DNA of 64,000 nucleotides. Source: Phocaeicola sp. Lineage in GTDB: Bacteria; Bacteroidota; Bacteroidia; Bacteroidales; Bacteroidaceae. The notes beneath the pieces were generated by a model that worked only from the letters and a program-made list of their open reading frames with translations, did no database searches and was not told where the DNA came from. Below are positions 10,160 to 20,539 of this stretch, in pieces. The position numbers and the translations under genes are program-made. The DNA is taken from the NCBI GenBank assembly GCA_022764505.1, contig JALEQJ010000040.1, forward strand, positions 1 to 64,000, written 5' to 3'. Positions within the stretch are counted from its first letter, which is position 1. Each line of letters opens with the position of its first letter.

Positions 10160-10879
10160 ATGATACATTTACAAGATGTGCATAAAACTTATGACAATGG
10201 TACCCCTCTTCATGTACTGAAAGGTATATCTTTGGACATAAAAGAAGGAGAGTTTGTCTCCATTATGGGAGCCTCCGGATCCGGTAAATCTACCTTGCTA
10301 AATATATTAGGGATATTGGACACTTATGACAGTGGAGAATATACATTGGGAGGCACACTTATCAAAAACTTGAGCGAGTCCAAAGCCGCAGAATACAGAA
10401 ATAAAAAAATAGGATTTATCTTTCAATCCTTCAATCTTATCCCTTTCAAGAACGCTTTAGAAAATGTAGCCTTGCCTCTCTTCTATCAAGGTATTTCCCG
10501 TAGCAAACGCAATGCTTTGGCTATGGAGTACTTGGATAGACTTGGACTGAAGAATTGGGCGCATCACCTCCCCAATCAGCTATCCGGAGGACAGAAACAG
10601 CGTGTAGCCATAGCTCGTGCGCTTATTACACAGCCTCAAATGATCTTGGCAGATGAGCCTACAGGTGCATTGGACAGTAAAACCTCCGTAGAAGTGATGC
10701 GCCTGCTCAAAGATCTGCACGAAAAAGAAAAACTCACCCTCGTAGTAGTTACGCACGAAAGTGGTGTGGCACGCCAAGCAGAGAAAATAATCCATATCAA
10801 AGACGGACTTATAGAAAATATAGAAGTAGTAACAGACAGAGAAAGCTCACCTTTCGGTTTAGATGGTATTATGAAATAA
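10160..10879 (+). CDS. ABC transporter ATP-binding protein (MacB/LolD-like)
   Basis: Walker A GASGSGKST, signature LSGGQKQR, Walker B MILADEPT; start re-set to MIHLQDVHKTY. Confidence 0.9.
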   Translation: MIHLQDVHKTYDNGTPLHVLKGISLDIKEGEFVSIMGASGSGKSTLLNILGILDTYDSGEYTLGGTLIKNLSESKAAEYRNKKIGFIFQSFNLIPFKNALENVALPLFYQGISRSKRNALAMEYLDRLGLKNWAHHLPNQLSGGQKQRVAIARALITQPQMILADEPTGALDSKTSVEVMRLLKDLHEKEKLTLVVVTHESGVARQAEKIIHIKDGLIENIEVVTDRESSPFGLDGIMK

Positions 10880-10890
10880 GCCCATACGCT

Positions 10891-12141
10891 ATGAAAGATT
10901 ACTTGGAAGAAATATACCAAAGCATCAAGCGTAACAAGCTACGCACTGCACTTACAGGCTTTGCTGTATCGTGGGGGATTTTTATGCTTATCGTGCTACT
11001 TGGTGCAGGCAATGGACTACTCAATTCCTTTATGGAAGACGTTACCACCTCCAATGCCAATGTGATAAAAGTGTATGGTTTCTATACTTCGAAGCCATAC
11101 AAAGGACACCCCGAAAACAGAGAAATCAAACTGAAAGAAGAAGACATAGCTTTCAGCCAAGAAACTTTTCCGGAAATACTCTCGGACGGTATAGCCCTCT
11201 CGGAACAATCCTCTCGTAAACTGATATATGGCAAAGAAAGTGTTTCTCGGAATATGATGGGCGTCTTCCCTCTCTATACCAAGAATGAGAAAATAAACAT
11301 TATACGAGGTCGCTTTATCAATGACAAAGACATAGAGGAACACAGAAAAGCCCTTGTAATAGACAAAGAAGTGGCAGAAATCTTGTTCCCACGCACAGAA
11401 GCACTGCATAAGTTCGTATCTGTAGACAGCCTACTCTACCAGGTAGTAGGTATTTATAAAGGAGAACGTAACTCAGAGAGTGGCGTATATGTACCTTATA
11501 CTACACTGAAACAGGTATATACTATGAACAACAACGTAGATATGATGTCTTTCAATGCACGCGGACTCACTACGCAAGAAGAGTGCGAACAGTTTGATAC
11601 CGACTATAAAGTCGGTATGAGCCACAGAAAAGAGTATGCACCGGACGATAGCAGAGGAATTTGGGTGTACAATAAGTTCAGCGATTATCTACAGCAACAA
11701 ACGGGAGCCAATATCCTCACACGTGCTATTTGGGCAATAGGTCTGCTTACCCTGCTCAGCGGTATTGTAGGGGTGAGCAACATTATGTTTATTACAGTAA
11801 GAGAGCGCAGACACGAATTTGGTATCAGGAAGGCATTGGGAGCAAAACCGGCTTCTATCCTATGGCTCATCGTAAGTGAGAGTATTGTCATTACCACCAT
11901 CTTTGGTTATATAGGTATGTTCTTGGGTATTCTTACTACAGAGTACCTCAATGCAGTAGCAGGAGAACAAGTTTTAGACGCAGGTGCTTTTTCCTTTACT
12001 TATTTCAAGAACCCAACCGTAAGTTTATCTATCGCCATACAGGCACTCATTACCTTGATTGTTGCAGGAATCTTGGCGGGTGTCTTTCCTGCGTGGAAAG
12101 CATCTAAAACACGCCCCATAGAAGCCTTACGTACTAAATAA
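10891..12141 (+). CDS. MacB-like ABC transporter permease
   Basis: MacB periplasmic core plus FtsX-like C-terminus (GVSNIMFITVRERRHEFGIRKALGA). Confidence 0.9.
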   Translation: MKDYLEEIYQSIKRNKLRTALTGFAVSWGIFMLIVLLGAGNGLLNSFMEDVTTSNANVIKVYGFYTSKPYKGHPENREIKLKEEDIAFSQETFPEILSDGIALSEQSSRKLIYGKESVSRNMMGVFPLYTKNEKINIIRGRFINDKDIEEHRKALVIDKEVAEILFPRTEALHKFVSVDSLLYQVVGIYKGERNSESGVYVPYTTLKQVYTMNNNVDMMSFNARGLTTQEECEQFDTDYKVGMSHRKEYAPDDSRGIWVYNKFSDYLQQQTGANILTRAIWAIGLLTLLSGIVGVSNIMFITVRERRHEFGIRKALGAKPASILWLIVSESIVITTIFGYIGMFLGILTTEYLNAVAGEQVLDAGAFSFTYFKNPTVSLSIAIQALITLIVAGILAGVFPAWKASKTRPIEALRTK

Positions 12142-12155
12142 AAGAAGAAAGAAGT

Positions 12156-13391
12156 ATGAGAATAGACATAGATACCTGGAGCGAGATTCTTCTTACCCTC
12201 ACACGAAATAAAACTCGCAGCTTTCTTACGGCTTTCGGGATATTTTGGGGGATATTTATGCTACTCATTATTATGGGAGGAGCTGCCGGTATGAAAGATA
12301 TGCTCAGCAAGAACTTTGAAGGATTTGCTACAAACTCCGGTATAATTGCTCCGGAGAACACCACAAAAGCCTATAAAGGTTATCAGCAAGGGCGTCAATG
12401 GAGGATTACGAAAGCAGATCTCCGACAAATCTACGAACGAGTGCCCGGTGTGGAAATAGCCACACCCCAAATCAATAACTGGGGATTAAAATTTTCCTAC
12501 AAAGAACATACTATGACAGGAATTCTGAGAGGTATTACCCACGAGTTTGCCCGTATAGAAGCTCCGGTATTGAAGTTCGGTCGTTTCATCTCTTCGGCAG
12601 ACGATGCAGAGGGAAGAAAAGTATGTGTGATAGGTAAACAAATAGCAGAAAAATTCTTTCCCGGGAATATAGATCCTTGTGGAGAGCAGATAGAAGTAGA
12701 CGGAAGCTACTACACAGTGATTGGTGTTTTTGCCAAAGAAAGTAATATAATGGGAGGCAATTCCACTTCCGTGTGCATACCTATCAGTGTATATCAGCGT
12801 ATTTACAATATAGGAGACAACTTAGGCTTTATCAGTTTCTTGGTACGTCCCGGCTATACAGTAACAGCGGTGGAAAAAGAAATACAAGCCTTACTCAAAG
12901 AAGCACACCACATACACCCGGACGATAAACAAGCCATACTCTCTTTCAATATAGAAGCGATGTTTTCTATGGTAGACAAACTATTCAAGGGAATCAACGT
13001 ATTGGGACTAATGGTAGGTTTAGGTACGCTCTTGGCTGGAGCAATAGGTGTGAGCAATATTATGATGATCACAGTAAGAGAACGCACGTCGGAAATAGGT
13101 ATTCGCAGGGCAATAGGTGCACGCCCGAAGGACATTGTACAGCAAATCTTATTGGAAAGTCTGGTCATCACTATTGTAGCCGGTTTACTGGGCATATCCT
13201 TCTCCGTATTGGTATTGTCCATTTTAGAATTGGCGACCTCCGGAGATGAACTTTCCTCTCGTTTTGTCATTTCATTTGCAGAAGCCCTATCTGCCGGTGC
13301 ACTACTTACGGTTTTGGGATTATTGGCAGGTTTGGCACCCGCTATTCGTGCTATGTCCATTAAACCGATAGATGCCATCAGAGACGAATAA
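12156..13391 (+). CDS. MacB-like ABC transporter permease
   Basis: GVSNIMMITVRERTSEIGIRRAIGARP. Confidence 0.9.
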   Translation: MRIDIDTWSEILLTLTRNKTRSFLTAFGIFWGIFMLLIIMGGAAGMKDMLSKNFEGFATNSGIIAPENTTKAYKGYQQGRQWRITKADLRQIYERVPGVEIATPQINNWGLKFSYKEHTMTGILRGITHEFARIEAPVLKFGRFISSADDAEGRKVCVIGKQIAEKFFPGNIDPCGEQIEVDGSYYTVIGVFAKESNIMGGNSTSVCIPISVYQRIYNIGDNLGFISFLVRPGYTVTAVEKEIQALLKEAHHIHPDDKQAILSFNIEAMFSMVDKLFKGINVLGLMVGLGTLLAGAIGVSNIMMITVRERTSEIGIRRAIGARPKDIVQQILLESLVITIVAGLLGISFSVLVLSILELATSGDELSSRFVISFAEALSAGALLTVLGLLAGLAPAIRAMSIKPIDAIRDE

Positions 13392-13437
13392 ACATACATC
13401 AAAGAAAAATAAAACAATAAAATACAGAACATAGCTT

Positions 13438-14532
13438 ATGAAAAAGTTTCTCAAAATTGCGTTGTTGGTCTTATTGGGACTTATCGTATTGGGTACCTTC
13501 GCGTTTCTCTATCAGAAATCTCAGCCCGCAGAAGAGCTTTATGAACTTCACAAAGTAGAAAAAGCAGATATCACCATTTCTACGGTAGCTACAGGTAGAG
13601 TAGAACCAAGAGACGAAGTGCAAATAAAGCCACAGATCTCCGGTATCATCTCCGAACTCTATAAACAAGCGGGAGATATGGTAAACCAAGGAGATATCAT
13701 AGCCAAAGTAAAAGTAATCCCCGATATGGGACAACTCAATGCTGCAGAAAGCAGAGTAAGACTGGCACAGATGAGCAAGGCACAAGCAGAAACAGACTTG
13801 GAACGTATGCAACAACTGTACGAAAAGAAATTGGTAAGCGCAGAAGAATACGAAAAGACACTCCTTGCCACCAAGCAAGCCAGAGAAGAAGTAAAATCTG
13901 CCGTAGACAATCTCCAAATCGTAAAAGAGGGTATCACTACAAATGGAGCCAATATGAGTAGTACGCTCATTCGTGCCACTGTAAGTGGGCTTATACTGGA
14001 TATACCCGTCAAAGTAGGAAACTCTGTAGTGATGAGCAATACTTTCAATGACGGTACTACGATAGCTTACGTAGCCAATATGAATGACCTTATTTTCCGT
14101 GGCAATGTGGACGAAACAGAAGTAGGACGTATTTACGAAGGTCTTCCCGTACGTATCAAGATAGGAGCTGTAGAAGGAAATGAACTTGACGCTACCTTGG
14201 AATACGTTTCTCCCAAAAGCATAGCGCAAGGAGGTGCCAACCAATTTGAAATCAAAGCAGCAATTCGTGTACCCGAAGGTATCACCATTCGTTCAGGCTA
14301 TAGTGCCAATGCCACTATGGTATTAAACAAAGCAGAAGGAGTTCTCTCCGTACCGGAAAATGCTGTAGAGTTCCAAGGAGACAGCACATTCGTCTACCTG
14401 CATAAATCCGGCAACAATAGCGAACAAATCTTTGAGCGCATTCCTGTAAAAACAGGATTGAGTGATGGCGCACGCATAGAAATCAAGAGTGGACTGAAAG
14501 AAGGTCAAGAAGTACGTGGATTAAAGAAATAA
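13438..14532 (+). CDS. Efflux RND/MacA-like periplasmic adaptor
   Basis: N-terminal TM, ATGRVEPRDEVQIKPQISGIISELY, coiled-coil hairpin; in MacB-type operon. Confidence 0.88.
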   Translation: MKKFLKIALLVLLGLIVLGTFAFLYQKSQPAEELYELHKVEKADITISTVATGRVEPRDEVQIKPQISGIISELYKQAGDMVNQGDIIAKVKVIPDMGQLNAAESRVRLAQMSKAQAETDLERMQQLYEKKLVSAEEYEKTLLATKQAREEVKSAVDNLQIVKEGITTNGANMSSTLIRATVSGLILDIPVKVGNSVVMSNTFNDGTTIAYVANMNDLIFRGNVDETEVGRIYEGLPVRIKIGAVEGNELDATLEYVSPKSIAQGGANQFEIKAAIRVPEGITIRSGYSANATMVLNKAEGVLSVPENAVEFQGDSTFVYLHKSGNNSEQIFERIPVKTGLSDGARIEIKSGLKEGQEVRGLKK

Positions 14533-14542
14533 GCAAACATCT

Positions 14543-15904
14543 ATGAAGAAACGTCTTTACATAGCTTTGATGGTTGGTAGCTTATTGTCTACCCACTTAT
14601 CTACGGCACAAGAGAAAAAAATATGGACACTGCGTGAATGTATAGAACACGCCATTGCCCACAATATAAATATCAAGCAAAAGGAAATAGCCAAAGACAA
14701 CGAAGCCCTTGCGCTAAATACTGCACGTATGAGTAGACTGCCCAGTGTCTCTGCCAGTGCAAGCTACGGATTCAATTTTGGTAGAAGTTTACAGAGCGAC
14801 AATACCTACAAACGTGTCAATACACAAAATCTGTCCACAGGCATTTCTGCTTCGTTACCTCTATTCACCGGCTTCCAAATTTCCAATGAAATAGCACAAG
14901 CGAAATACAACTTAAAGGCAGCTGTAGAAGACCTCAATAAAGCGAAAGAGGACATTGGCGTAGCTGTAGCGCAAAAATTCGTAGAGGTACTCTTTGCTCA
15001 AGAGCTATACGCCACAGCCCGTCGCCAACTGGATTTAAGCAAAGAATTGGAGGCGGCGCACGCAGAAAAATTGGCTTTGGGAAAGGTAGCAGAGGCAGAA
15101 CATTATGAAATGAAGGCACGCACTGCACAAGATACCACCAATGTAGTAACTGCCCGGAACAACTACCAATTGGCACTTTTAGAGCTTAGCCAATTGCTTG
15201 AATTGGCTTCTCCGGACGAGATGGAACTAAGTACAGACGGTATTATTTCCGAAGATTATACAGCTTCCATCACTTCTCCGCAAGCTATCTACAATCAGTC
15301 TGTATGGAATAGACCCGACATTCGTTCTACACAATATCGTCTTCAAGGTTCTGAACACGCTATTAAAATGGCACGTAGCGGTTATTACCCTACCCTACAA
15401 TTGGGAGGAGGTGTCAACAGTAATTACTTCAAGATGTCCAATGTACCCAATGCTTCCTTTGGCAAGCAGATGGAGGACAACTTTGCACAACATATAGGTG
15501 TACAACTGAACATACCTATTTTTGACCGCTTTGCTACAAGAAACAGAATACGCAGTGCAAAGCTACAGCAGTCTGCCTTACGTCTGCAATTGGAGGAAAC
15601 AAAGAAAGGACTTTATAAAGAAATACAGACAGCTTATTATAGTGCAATAGCAGCAGAAAGCAAGTACAAAAGCAGTCAAACCACAATGGAAGCAGCAGAG
15701 AAATCCTATCAGCTTATGGTAGAGAAAATGAAGTACGGAAAAGCCAATGTTTCTCAGCTCAATGAAAGCAATACTGCTTGGCAAAAAGCAACTTCGGATA
15801 TGCTACAAGCTAAGTACGACTATATTTTCCGCACACATATCTTACGCTTCTATGCAGGAGAAGGCGTAGTGTGGGAAAGCACTCGTGAACAAAACAAGCA
15901 ATAA
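14543..15904 (+). CDS. TolC family outer-membrane efflux protein
   Basis: Signal peptide, WTLRECIEHAIAHNINIKQKEIAKDNEAL, two OEP repeats. Confidence 0.9.
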   Translation: MKKRLYIALMVGSLLSTHLSTAQEKKIWTLRECIEHAIAHNINIKQKEIAKDNEALALNTARMSRLPSVSASASYGFNFGRSLQSDNTYKRVNTQNLSTGISASLPLFTGFQISNEIAQAKYNLKAAVEDLNKAKEDIGVAVAQKFVEVLFAQELYATARRQLDLSKELEAAHAEKLALGKVAEAEHYEMKARTAQDTTNVVTARNNYQLALLELSQLLELASPDEMELSTDGIISEDYTASITSPQAIYNQSVWNRPDIRSTQYRLQGSEHAIKMARSGYYPTLQLGGGVNSNYFKMSNVPNASFGKQMEDNFAQHIGVQLNIPIFDRFATRNRIRSAKLQQSALRLQLEETKKGLYKEIQTAYYSAIAAESKYKSSQTTMEAAEKSYQLMVEKMKYGKANVSQLNESNTAWQKATSDMLQAKYDYIFRTHILRFYAGEGVVWESTREQNKQ

Positions 15905-15952
15905 GTTGCCACCCTCGCCAAGTTTAACAAACAAGCGGTTATATCACCTAAA

Positions 15953-15985
15953 GCGTAGCAAGGAACACTCTCCTGCTACGCTTTT
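15953..15985 (+). terminator. Terminator of the efflux operon
   Basis: AGCGTAGCA...TGCTACGCTTTTT. Confidence 0.7.
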
Positions 15986-16064
15986 TCAGTTAATTTCCAC
16001 TTATAATTTCACATCTTTCCAACCTTTCTTTAAGCTCTGAAAAGTGAGCTACAGTACCTTTTTT

Positions 16065-16165
16065 CAAGGGTATTGATAGCGTTATAACGCTATCACGAAA
16101 AGAAGCCTTGCTATCACGGTAGCGTTATAACGCTATTATGATAAGATATGCTTGCTATCAACCTG
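16065..16165. repeat. Palindromic intergenic repeat family 2, copy 1
   Basis: 20-bp perfect palindrome GATAGCGTTATAACGCTATC (16075-16094), TAGCGTTATAACGCTA (16120-16135), then gataagatatgcttgctatcaacctgc; shares block with 33278-33382. Confidence 0.7.
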
Positions 16166-16325
16166 CATTTATACCTGCGTAAAGACGAGAAGAAATATTG
16201 CACATAGAACTTTCGTTTTTCATCACTTTATAGGCTATTGCAGAATATGGCACTCTCATAGACATCAAACAAAAAAGGAACTCCTGCGTGGAGTTCCTTT
16301 CTTATGTATCTGTATAAAAGAGAGA

Positions 16326-16775
16326 TTATTTATTTTCCTCTTTGCAACAGTCTTTCTTTTCTGCACAAGCAGCATCTTCTTTGCAGCATTTTTGCAATTT
16401 ACCTGTAGCTACGATGTTTTCTTCACCTTTTTCATCGGTTACGAAGAAATAAAATTCTTCACCTTTGAGCCAGAAGATGTGTCCGGCTGCATCTTGGTAT
16501 TTTTCGCCATCAGCAGATTCTACTCTCTTCATATCGTACACTTCTTTTGTGTTTACGTTTAAGATTTTGAGAGTTTCTGCTTCTACGTTTTCTTCTACTA
16601 CTTCAAAACGTGCGCCGTCTTCTGCTACATAAGCACGCATTTTGTTTTCTGTGCAAACGCTGTCTTTGCAGCATTCTTTTGCTTCACCACAAGCTTCTTT
16701 GTTTTCTTCTTTCTTTGTACCGCCACACGCTGAAAAAGCAACAGCTGCAGCCAAAATCAATAATAATTTTTTCAT
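16326..16775 (-). CDS. Cys-rich putative lipoprotein
   Basis: MKKLLLILAAAVAFSACGG lipobox; N-terminal CGEAKECCKDSVC and C-terminal CCKEDAACAEKKDCC clusters. Confidence 0.65.
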   Translation of the reverse strand: MKKLLLILAAAVAFSACGGTKKEENKEACGEAKECCKDSVCTENKMRAYVAEDGARFEVVEENVEAETLKILNVNTKEVYDMKRVESADGEKYQDAAGHIFWLKGEEFYFFVTDEKGEENIVATGKLQKCCKEDAACAEKKDCCKEENK

Positions 16776-17004
16776 CTTTTGAATGGGTTTATAATGGTTA
16801 TACATCTATGTGTCATATACTCAATATAGTATATACACACGACAAAAGTACTATTTTTATCCGAGTACACTTTAATTGGCAAGGAAAACATTTACTCTGC
16901 TACAAAATGAAAGAAAGGGGGCGAAGCCAAAATTCAACTTCTTACCCCCAATCGCGGACAAACTACATTCTTTATTTATACGTATAAATTTATACCCAAA
17001 TATG

Positions 17005-17136
17005 CTATATCATTTTCAATAAGTGAGTCTTATTACATCTATCCACACACAAGCCGATAGGACACACGCAACCTGTGTGAGAATCGCAAGTGCAATGCAG
17101 AGCTTTATGCAGTATAATGGTAATTCCGGTTTCCAT
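17005..17136 (-). CDS. Short Cys-rich ORF (43 aa), function unknown
   Basis: METGITIILHKALHCTCDSHTGCVCPIGLCVDRCNKTHLLKMI; 6 Cys in 20 residues; below ORF-track length cutoff. Confidence 0.35.
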   Translation of the reverse strand: METGITIILHKALHCTCDSHTGCVCPIGLCVDRCNKTHLLKMI

Positions 17137-17266
17137 AACAATGCGTTTTTATAGCAGATAGTGTACAATGTTTCTCTTTGATATATAGACACAAAACAAA
17201 ATTACACAGTTTTTATACAGTTGCAAATAAAAACAAAGTTTTTTTGTGGCACCCAACAAAAAAAAA

Positions 17267-17294
17267 TCACGGAGCAAAGAAACTGCTCCGTGAT
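17267..17294 (-). terminator. Terminator downstream of TonB-dependent receptor
   Basis: TCACGGAGCA...TGCTCCGTGA with T-run on the minus strand. Confidence 0.75.
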
Positions 17295-17338
17295 AATGAG
17301 ATCTACAGAATGCTGTATTCTGCAATATCTTATGCTGT

Positions 17339-19393
17339 TCAGAAATTCAATTTCAAACCGGCTTGGAACCAACGTCCCGGTTGTGGTACATCGCCATAAT
17401 CGTAATATACCTTATCCAAGAGGTTGTTTGTTTCCACGTAGATGCTATACTTCGGTGCGTCCCAAGAAAGACGAGCGTCTACTACAGCATACGGTTGGTA
17501 TGTCTTGATTTCTTTTTTCGCATTGGTAAAGTTACCTCTACGATCTTGCCAGCGATAGGAAACATTGGCATTGAGTTTCTTATAAAGGTGGAAATACGCT
17601 TGCGCTACAAACTTGTGTCTGAGGTATTCCAAGGCGTAGCGAGAAATGATATTAGGCGTATTCTCCTTGTTTTGGTGCTGGTAGTTATAACTCAAGTGCA
17701 AGCTACGCAGGAACTGCTGTTGTGGTAGAATTTCCGTAAAATCCAAGCCCACTGTAGCAGATACCCCCGTAGTGTTCACTGCCGCGTGGTTTACAGATTG
17801 CCATTTCACACTACTATTGTCTGCCGGACGTATCCAGTCTATCATATTCTTACCTCTGTTATGATACAGACTGGCTGTAATACGGACAGCAGGCGTAAGG
17901 TATTTAATCCCCATCTCAAAGGCACGCATTTCTTCTGCTTTGAGATACTTGTCTGCTGTACGCTCCTTATCAGTGTAGTAAAGCTCTGTGAAGTCCGGTA
18001 AACGCAAAGAAGTATTGTAAGACGCATAGAGTGTCCAGTCATTGCCTACTTTATAGCTCATATCTATTCCGGGATATACACGCAGTGGCATACCATTCCA
18101 AGTATGTTTCACCGCGATGAGTCCTGCAGAGAGATTGAAACGTTCTAAACGAACATTGTGTTCCAAGTGTACGGTAGTAGAAGTTCTTCCTAACCCGAAC
18201 TTGTACATAGCATCTTTTACACCGTGAATAGCCTGAGGAGTACCGAGAGCTTCTCCCAGTTTAGAACTCAAGATGTCTTCGTTTCTTATTTCTACACCGA
18301 AAGCTGTTTTACCCAAATCTGTCTCTACGCGTGCATTCAATCTCACACCTGTAATATCTGTGCGGTGATAATTGAAAGGAACCTTGCTCACGTCTCCACG
18401 AATGAGTTCAAAACGATCGTGATAACGATTCCAGTAAGCTGTACCGCTCAAGTGGAAGTTGTTCACCTTAGTTTCTGCCTGTAGAGCAGAGTAGATTTTG
18501 GCTGTGCGCTCGTACTGATCATCGAAAGCGAGTGAATAGAAGGTATTAGCTCCAAAATTTTTCTGAGAGTAACCCGCCCACCATTTCATCTGCACATCGT
18601 CTTTTTTGTATCCTCCTTGGTAAAAAAACTTACCCACCTTGAAGTCATTGTTCAATGTACCTGCTTTACTGCGAGTGAAACCATCACTTCTGCCGTAAGT
18701 CCCGGAAAACTGATGAGAAAAATGGTTTGTTACCAGATGCGCTCCTGCTCCTACATTGGCATAGCCATAAGAACCGCCCTCTATACGAGCATAGCCTCCT
18801 TTATTAAAATGTGATTTGGTAACTACGTTGATGGCACCTATGAGCGATGATGTTCCATATACTCTACCCGCCGGTCCTTCTATGATTTCTATGCGCTCTA
18901 TATCGCCTATGTCTACGGGAATGTCTACCGCATTATGACCCGTTTGTGGGTCGTTTATATTTACTCCGTTGAGTAAGATGGTGATTTGACTAAAGTTTCC
19001 CCCTCTTATACTGATGTCTGTCTGCATACCCATCTGTCCTCTTTGGCGGACATCTATGCCGGCAGCATACTTTAGGAGGTCATTCACACTCTTGACAGGA
19101 GCGAGAGAAATCTGCTCACGTGTCAAAATAGTCAAGATGCGTGGCGTCTGGCTCAAGCTCACAGGAACACGTGTACCTGCTACTTCCACCTCTTCCATCT
19201 CTACCAGTTTTTCTCTTTGTGTGTTCTGCTCTACCTGTGCGTGCAGCTCATTTACTTGCGCAAATGCCAGCATAGATATAGCCAATACACCTACATTTAT
19301 TTCTTTTTGCAGGCTACGGAACACAGCGAAAGAAGTGTTGGCAAAACGACGGAAGCGCACGGCTTGCTGTTTTTGAACAATAGTTTCTTTCAT
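17339..19393 (-). CDS. TonB-dependent receptor (BtuB/vitamin-type plug)
   Basis: Plug DLLKYAAGIDVRQRGQMGMQTDISIRGGNFSQITILLNGVNINDPQTGHN, C-terminal YDYGDVPQPGRWFQAGLKLNF. Confidence 0.88.
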   Translation of the reverse strand: MKETIVQKQQAVRFRRFANTSFAVFRSLQKEINVGVLAISMLAFAQVNELHAQVEQNTQREKLVEMEEVEVAGTRVPVSLSQTPRILTILTREQISLAPVKSVNDLLKYAAGIDVRQRGQMGMQTDISIRGGNFSQITILLNGVNINDPQTGHNAVDIPVDIGDIERIEIIEGPAGRVYGTSSLIGAINVVTKSHFNKGGYARIEGGSYGYANVGAGAHLVTNHFSHQFSGTYGRSDGFTRSKAGTLNNDFKVGKFFYQGGYKKDDVQMKWWAGYSQKNFGANTFYSLAFDDQYERTAKIYSALQAETKVNNFHLSGTAYWNRYHDRFELIRGDVSKVPFNYHRTDITGVRLNARVETDLGKTAFGVEIRNEDILSSKLGEALGTPQAIHGVKDAMYKFGLGRTSTTVHLEHNVRLERFNLSAGLIAVKHTWNGMPLRVYPGIDMSYKVGNDWTLYASYNTSLRLPDFTELYYTDKERTADKYLKAEEMRAFEMGIKYLTPAVRITASLYHNRGKNMIDWIRPADNSSVKWQSVNHAAVNTTGVSATVGLDFTEILPQQQFLRSLHLSYNYQHQNKENTPNIISRYALEYLRHKFVAQAYFHLYKKLNANVSYRWQDRRGNFTNAKKEIKTYQPYAVVDARLSWDAPKYSIYVETNNLLDKVYYDYGDVPQPGRWFQAGLKLNF

Positions 19394-19777
19394 TGTTTTG
19401 TTAATAATTAAAATGATTTGCAGGGTCTATTTCAGAAAGATGCAACCCTCTTCCCTACGTAAACCGAGCGCAAAAATAGGCTTTCGCAAGGAAACAGCCA
19501 TTCATTTTGTAGAAAAATCTGTAGAAAAGTAAAAAGAAGAAGATATACACATAACCCATTTTTTACTCTTCGGTACAGCATACATAAATTTTCATAATGC
19601 TTTATATGGGGTTCATATAAATTATTAAATAAAACAGAGAAAACCAAGTAACCACACAGTCTTTCTGCTATGTTTTAAGCAGAGAAAAAGTAGCACTTCC
19701 TCGTTCTTATAGATAAGGTCTATATAGCTATAGATATATTGTATAGTAATTATTTTGGTGACATAGCTGTAAGGGCG

Positions 19778-19785
19778 TACCTTTG
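19778..19785 (+). promoter_or_regulatory. Putative -7 box TACCTTTG
   Basis: TAnnTTTG motif 50 nt upstream of SOD CDS. Confidence 0.5.
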
Positions 19786-19834
19786 TTATACAGTTAGTTA
19801 ATAGATTTATACACCCCTAAAAACAAATAGAATT

Positions 19835-20413
19835 ATGACACACAATATGCCACAATTGCCTTACGCTATGGACGCGTTGGCACCACTTATGAGTCAAGAA
19901 ACTTTGGAATATCACTACGGTAAGCACCTCCAAACTTATGTAAACAATCTGAACAACCTTATCAAAGGTACAGAATTTGAAAACCTCACATTGGAAGAAA
20001 TCGTAAAGAAATCCGAAGGTGGTATTTTCAACAATGCAGCACAGGCATGGAATCACGCTGTATTTTTCTGTGGATTCTCTCCTGTAGAAAAAAATATCCC
20101 TGCGAACTTGGCAGAACGTCTTGTACGTGATTTCGGTTCTGTAGAAGCTTTTAAGGAGGCTTTCGGTAAAGCAGCAGCAGGTGTTTTCGGTTCAGGTTGG
20201 ACTTGGTTGGCAGAAGATGCAGAAGGCAAACTGATGATTAAGAGTTACTCCAATGCAGGAAACCCATTGCCGGAAGGACTGAATGTAATATTCGGCTTAG
20301 ATGTTTGGGAACACTCTTACTACATAGACTATCGCAATAATCGTTTGGCTTACATTGATGCTTTCTGGAAACTCTTAGACTGGGAAGTAGCTGCAAAACG
20401 CTTATTAAAATAA
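19835..20413 (+). CDS. Fe/Mn superoxide dismutase (cytoplasmic form)
   Basis: LPYAMDALAPLMSQETLEYHYGKHLQTYVNNLN, DVWEHSYYIDYRNNR. Confidence 0.95.
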   Translation: MTHNMPQLPYAMDALAPLMSQETLEYHYGKHLQTYVNNLNNLIKGTEFENLTLEEIVKKSEGGIFNNAAQAWNHAVFFCGFSPVEKNIPANLAERLVRDFGSVEAFKEAFGKAAAGVFGSGWTWLAEDAEGKLMIKSYSNAGNPLPEGLNVIFGLDVWEHSYYIDYRNNRLAYIDAFWKLLDWEVAAKRLLK

Positions 20414-20473
20414 GATAGGCGCAGCCATAGCAAGAAGTATTTCCTCACCATATTATGGTGAAAAACAGAGAAT

Positions 20474-20507
20474 AGAGGTTGCACCTATATATAGGGAAGC
20501 AACCTCT
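20474..20507 (+). terminator. Terminator between the two SOD genes
   Basis: AGAGGTTGC...GCAACCTCTTTTT. Confidence 0.75.
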
Positions 20508-20539
20508 TTTTATTTCACTCTCAAAAACAATAAAACAAG

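Noticed and set aside
13471-14244. 257-aa minus ORF
   Set aside because: Antisense to the MacA-like adaptor; shadow frame
19394-19834. Cobalamin or other riboswitch upstream of the BtuB-like receptor or SOD
   Set aside because: No recognisable conserved riboswitch core seen by eye; cannot support without a covariance search
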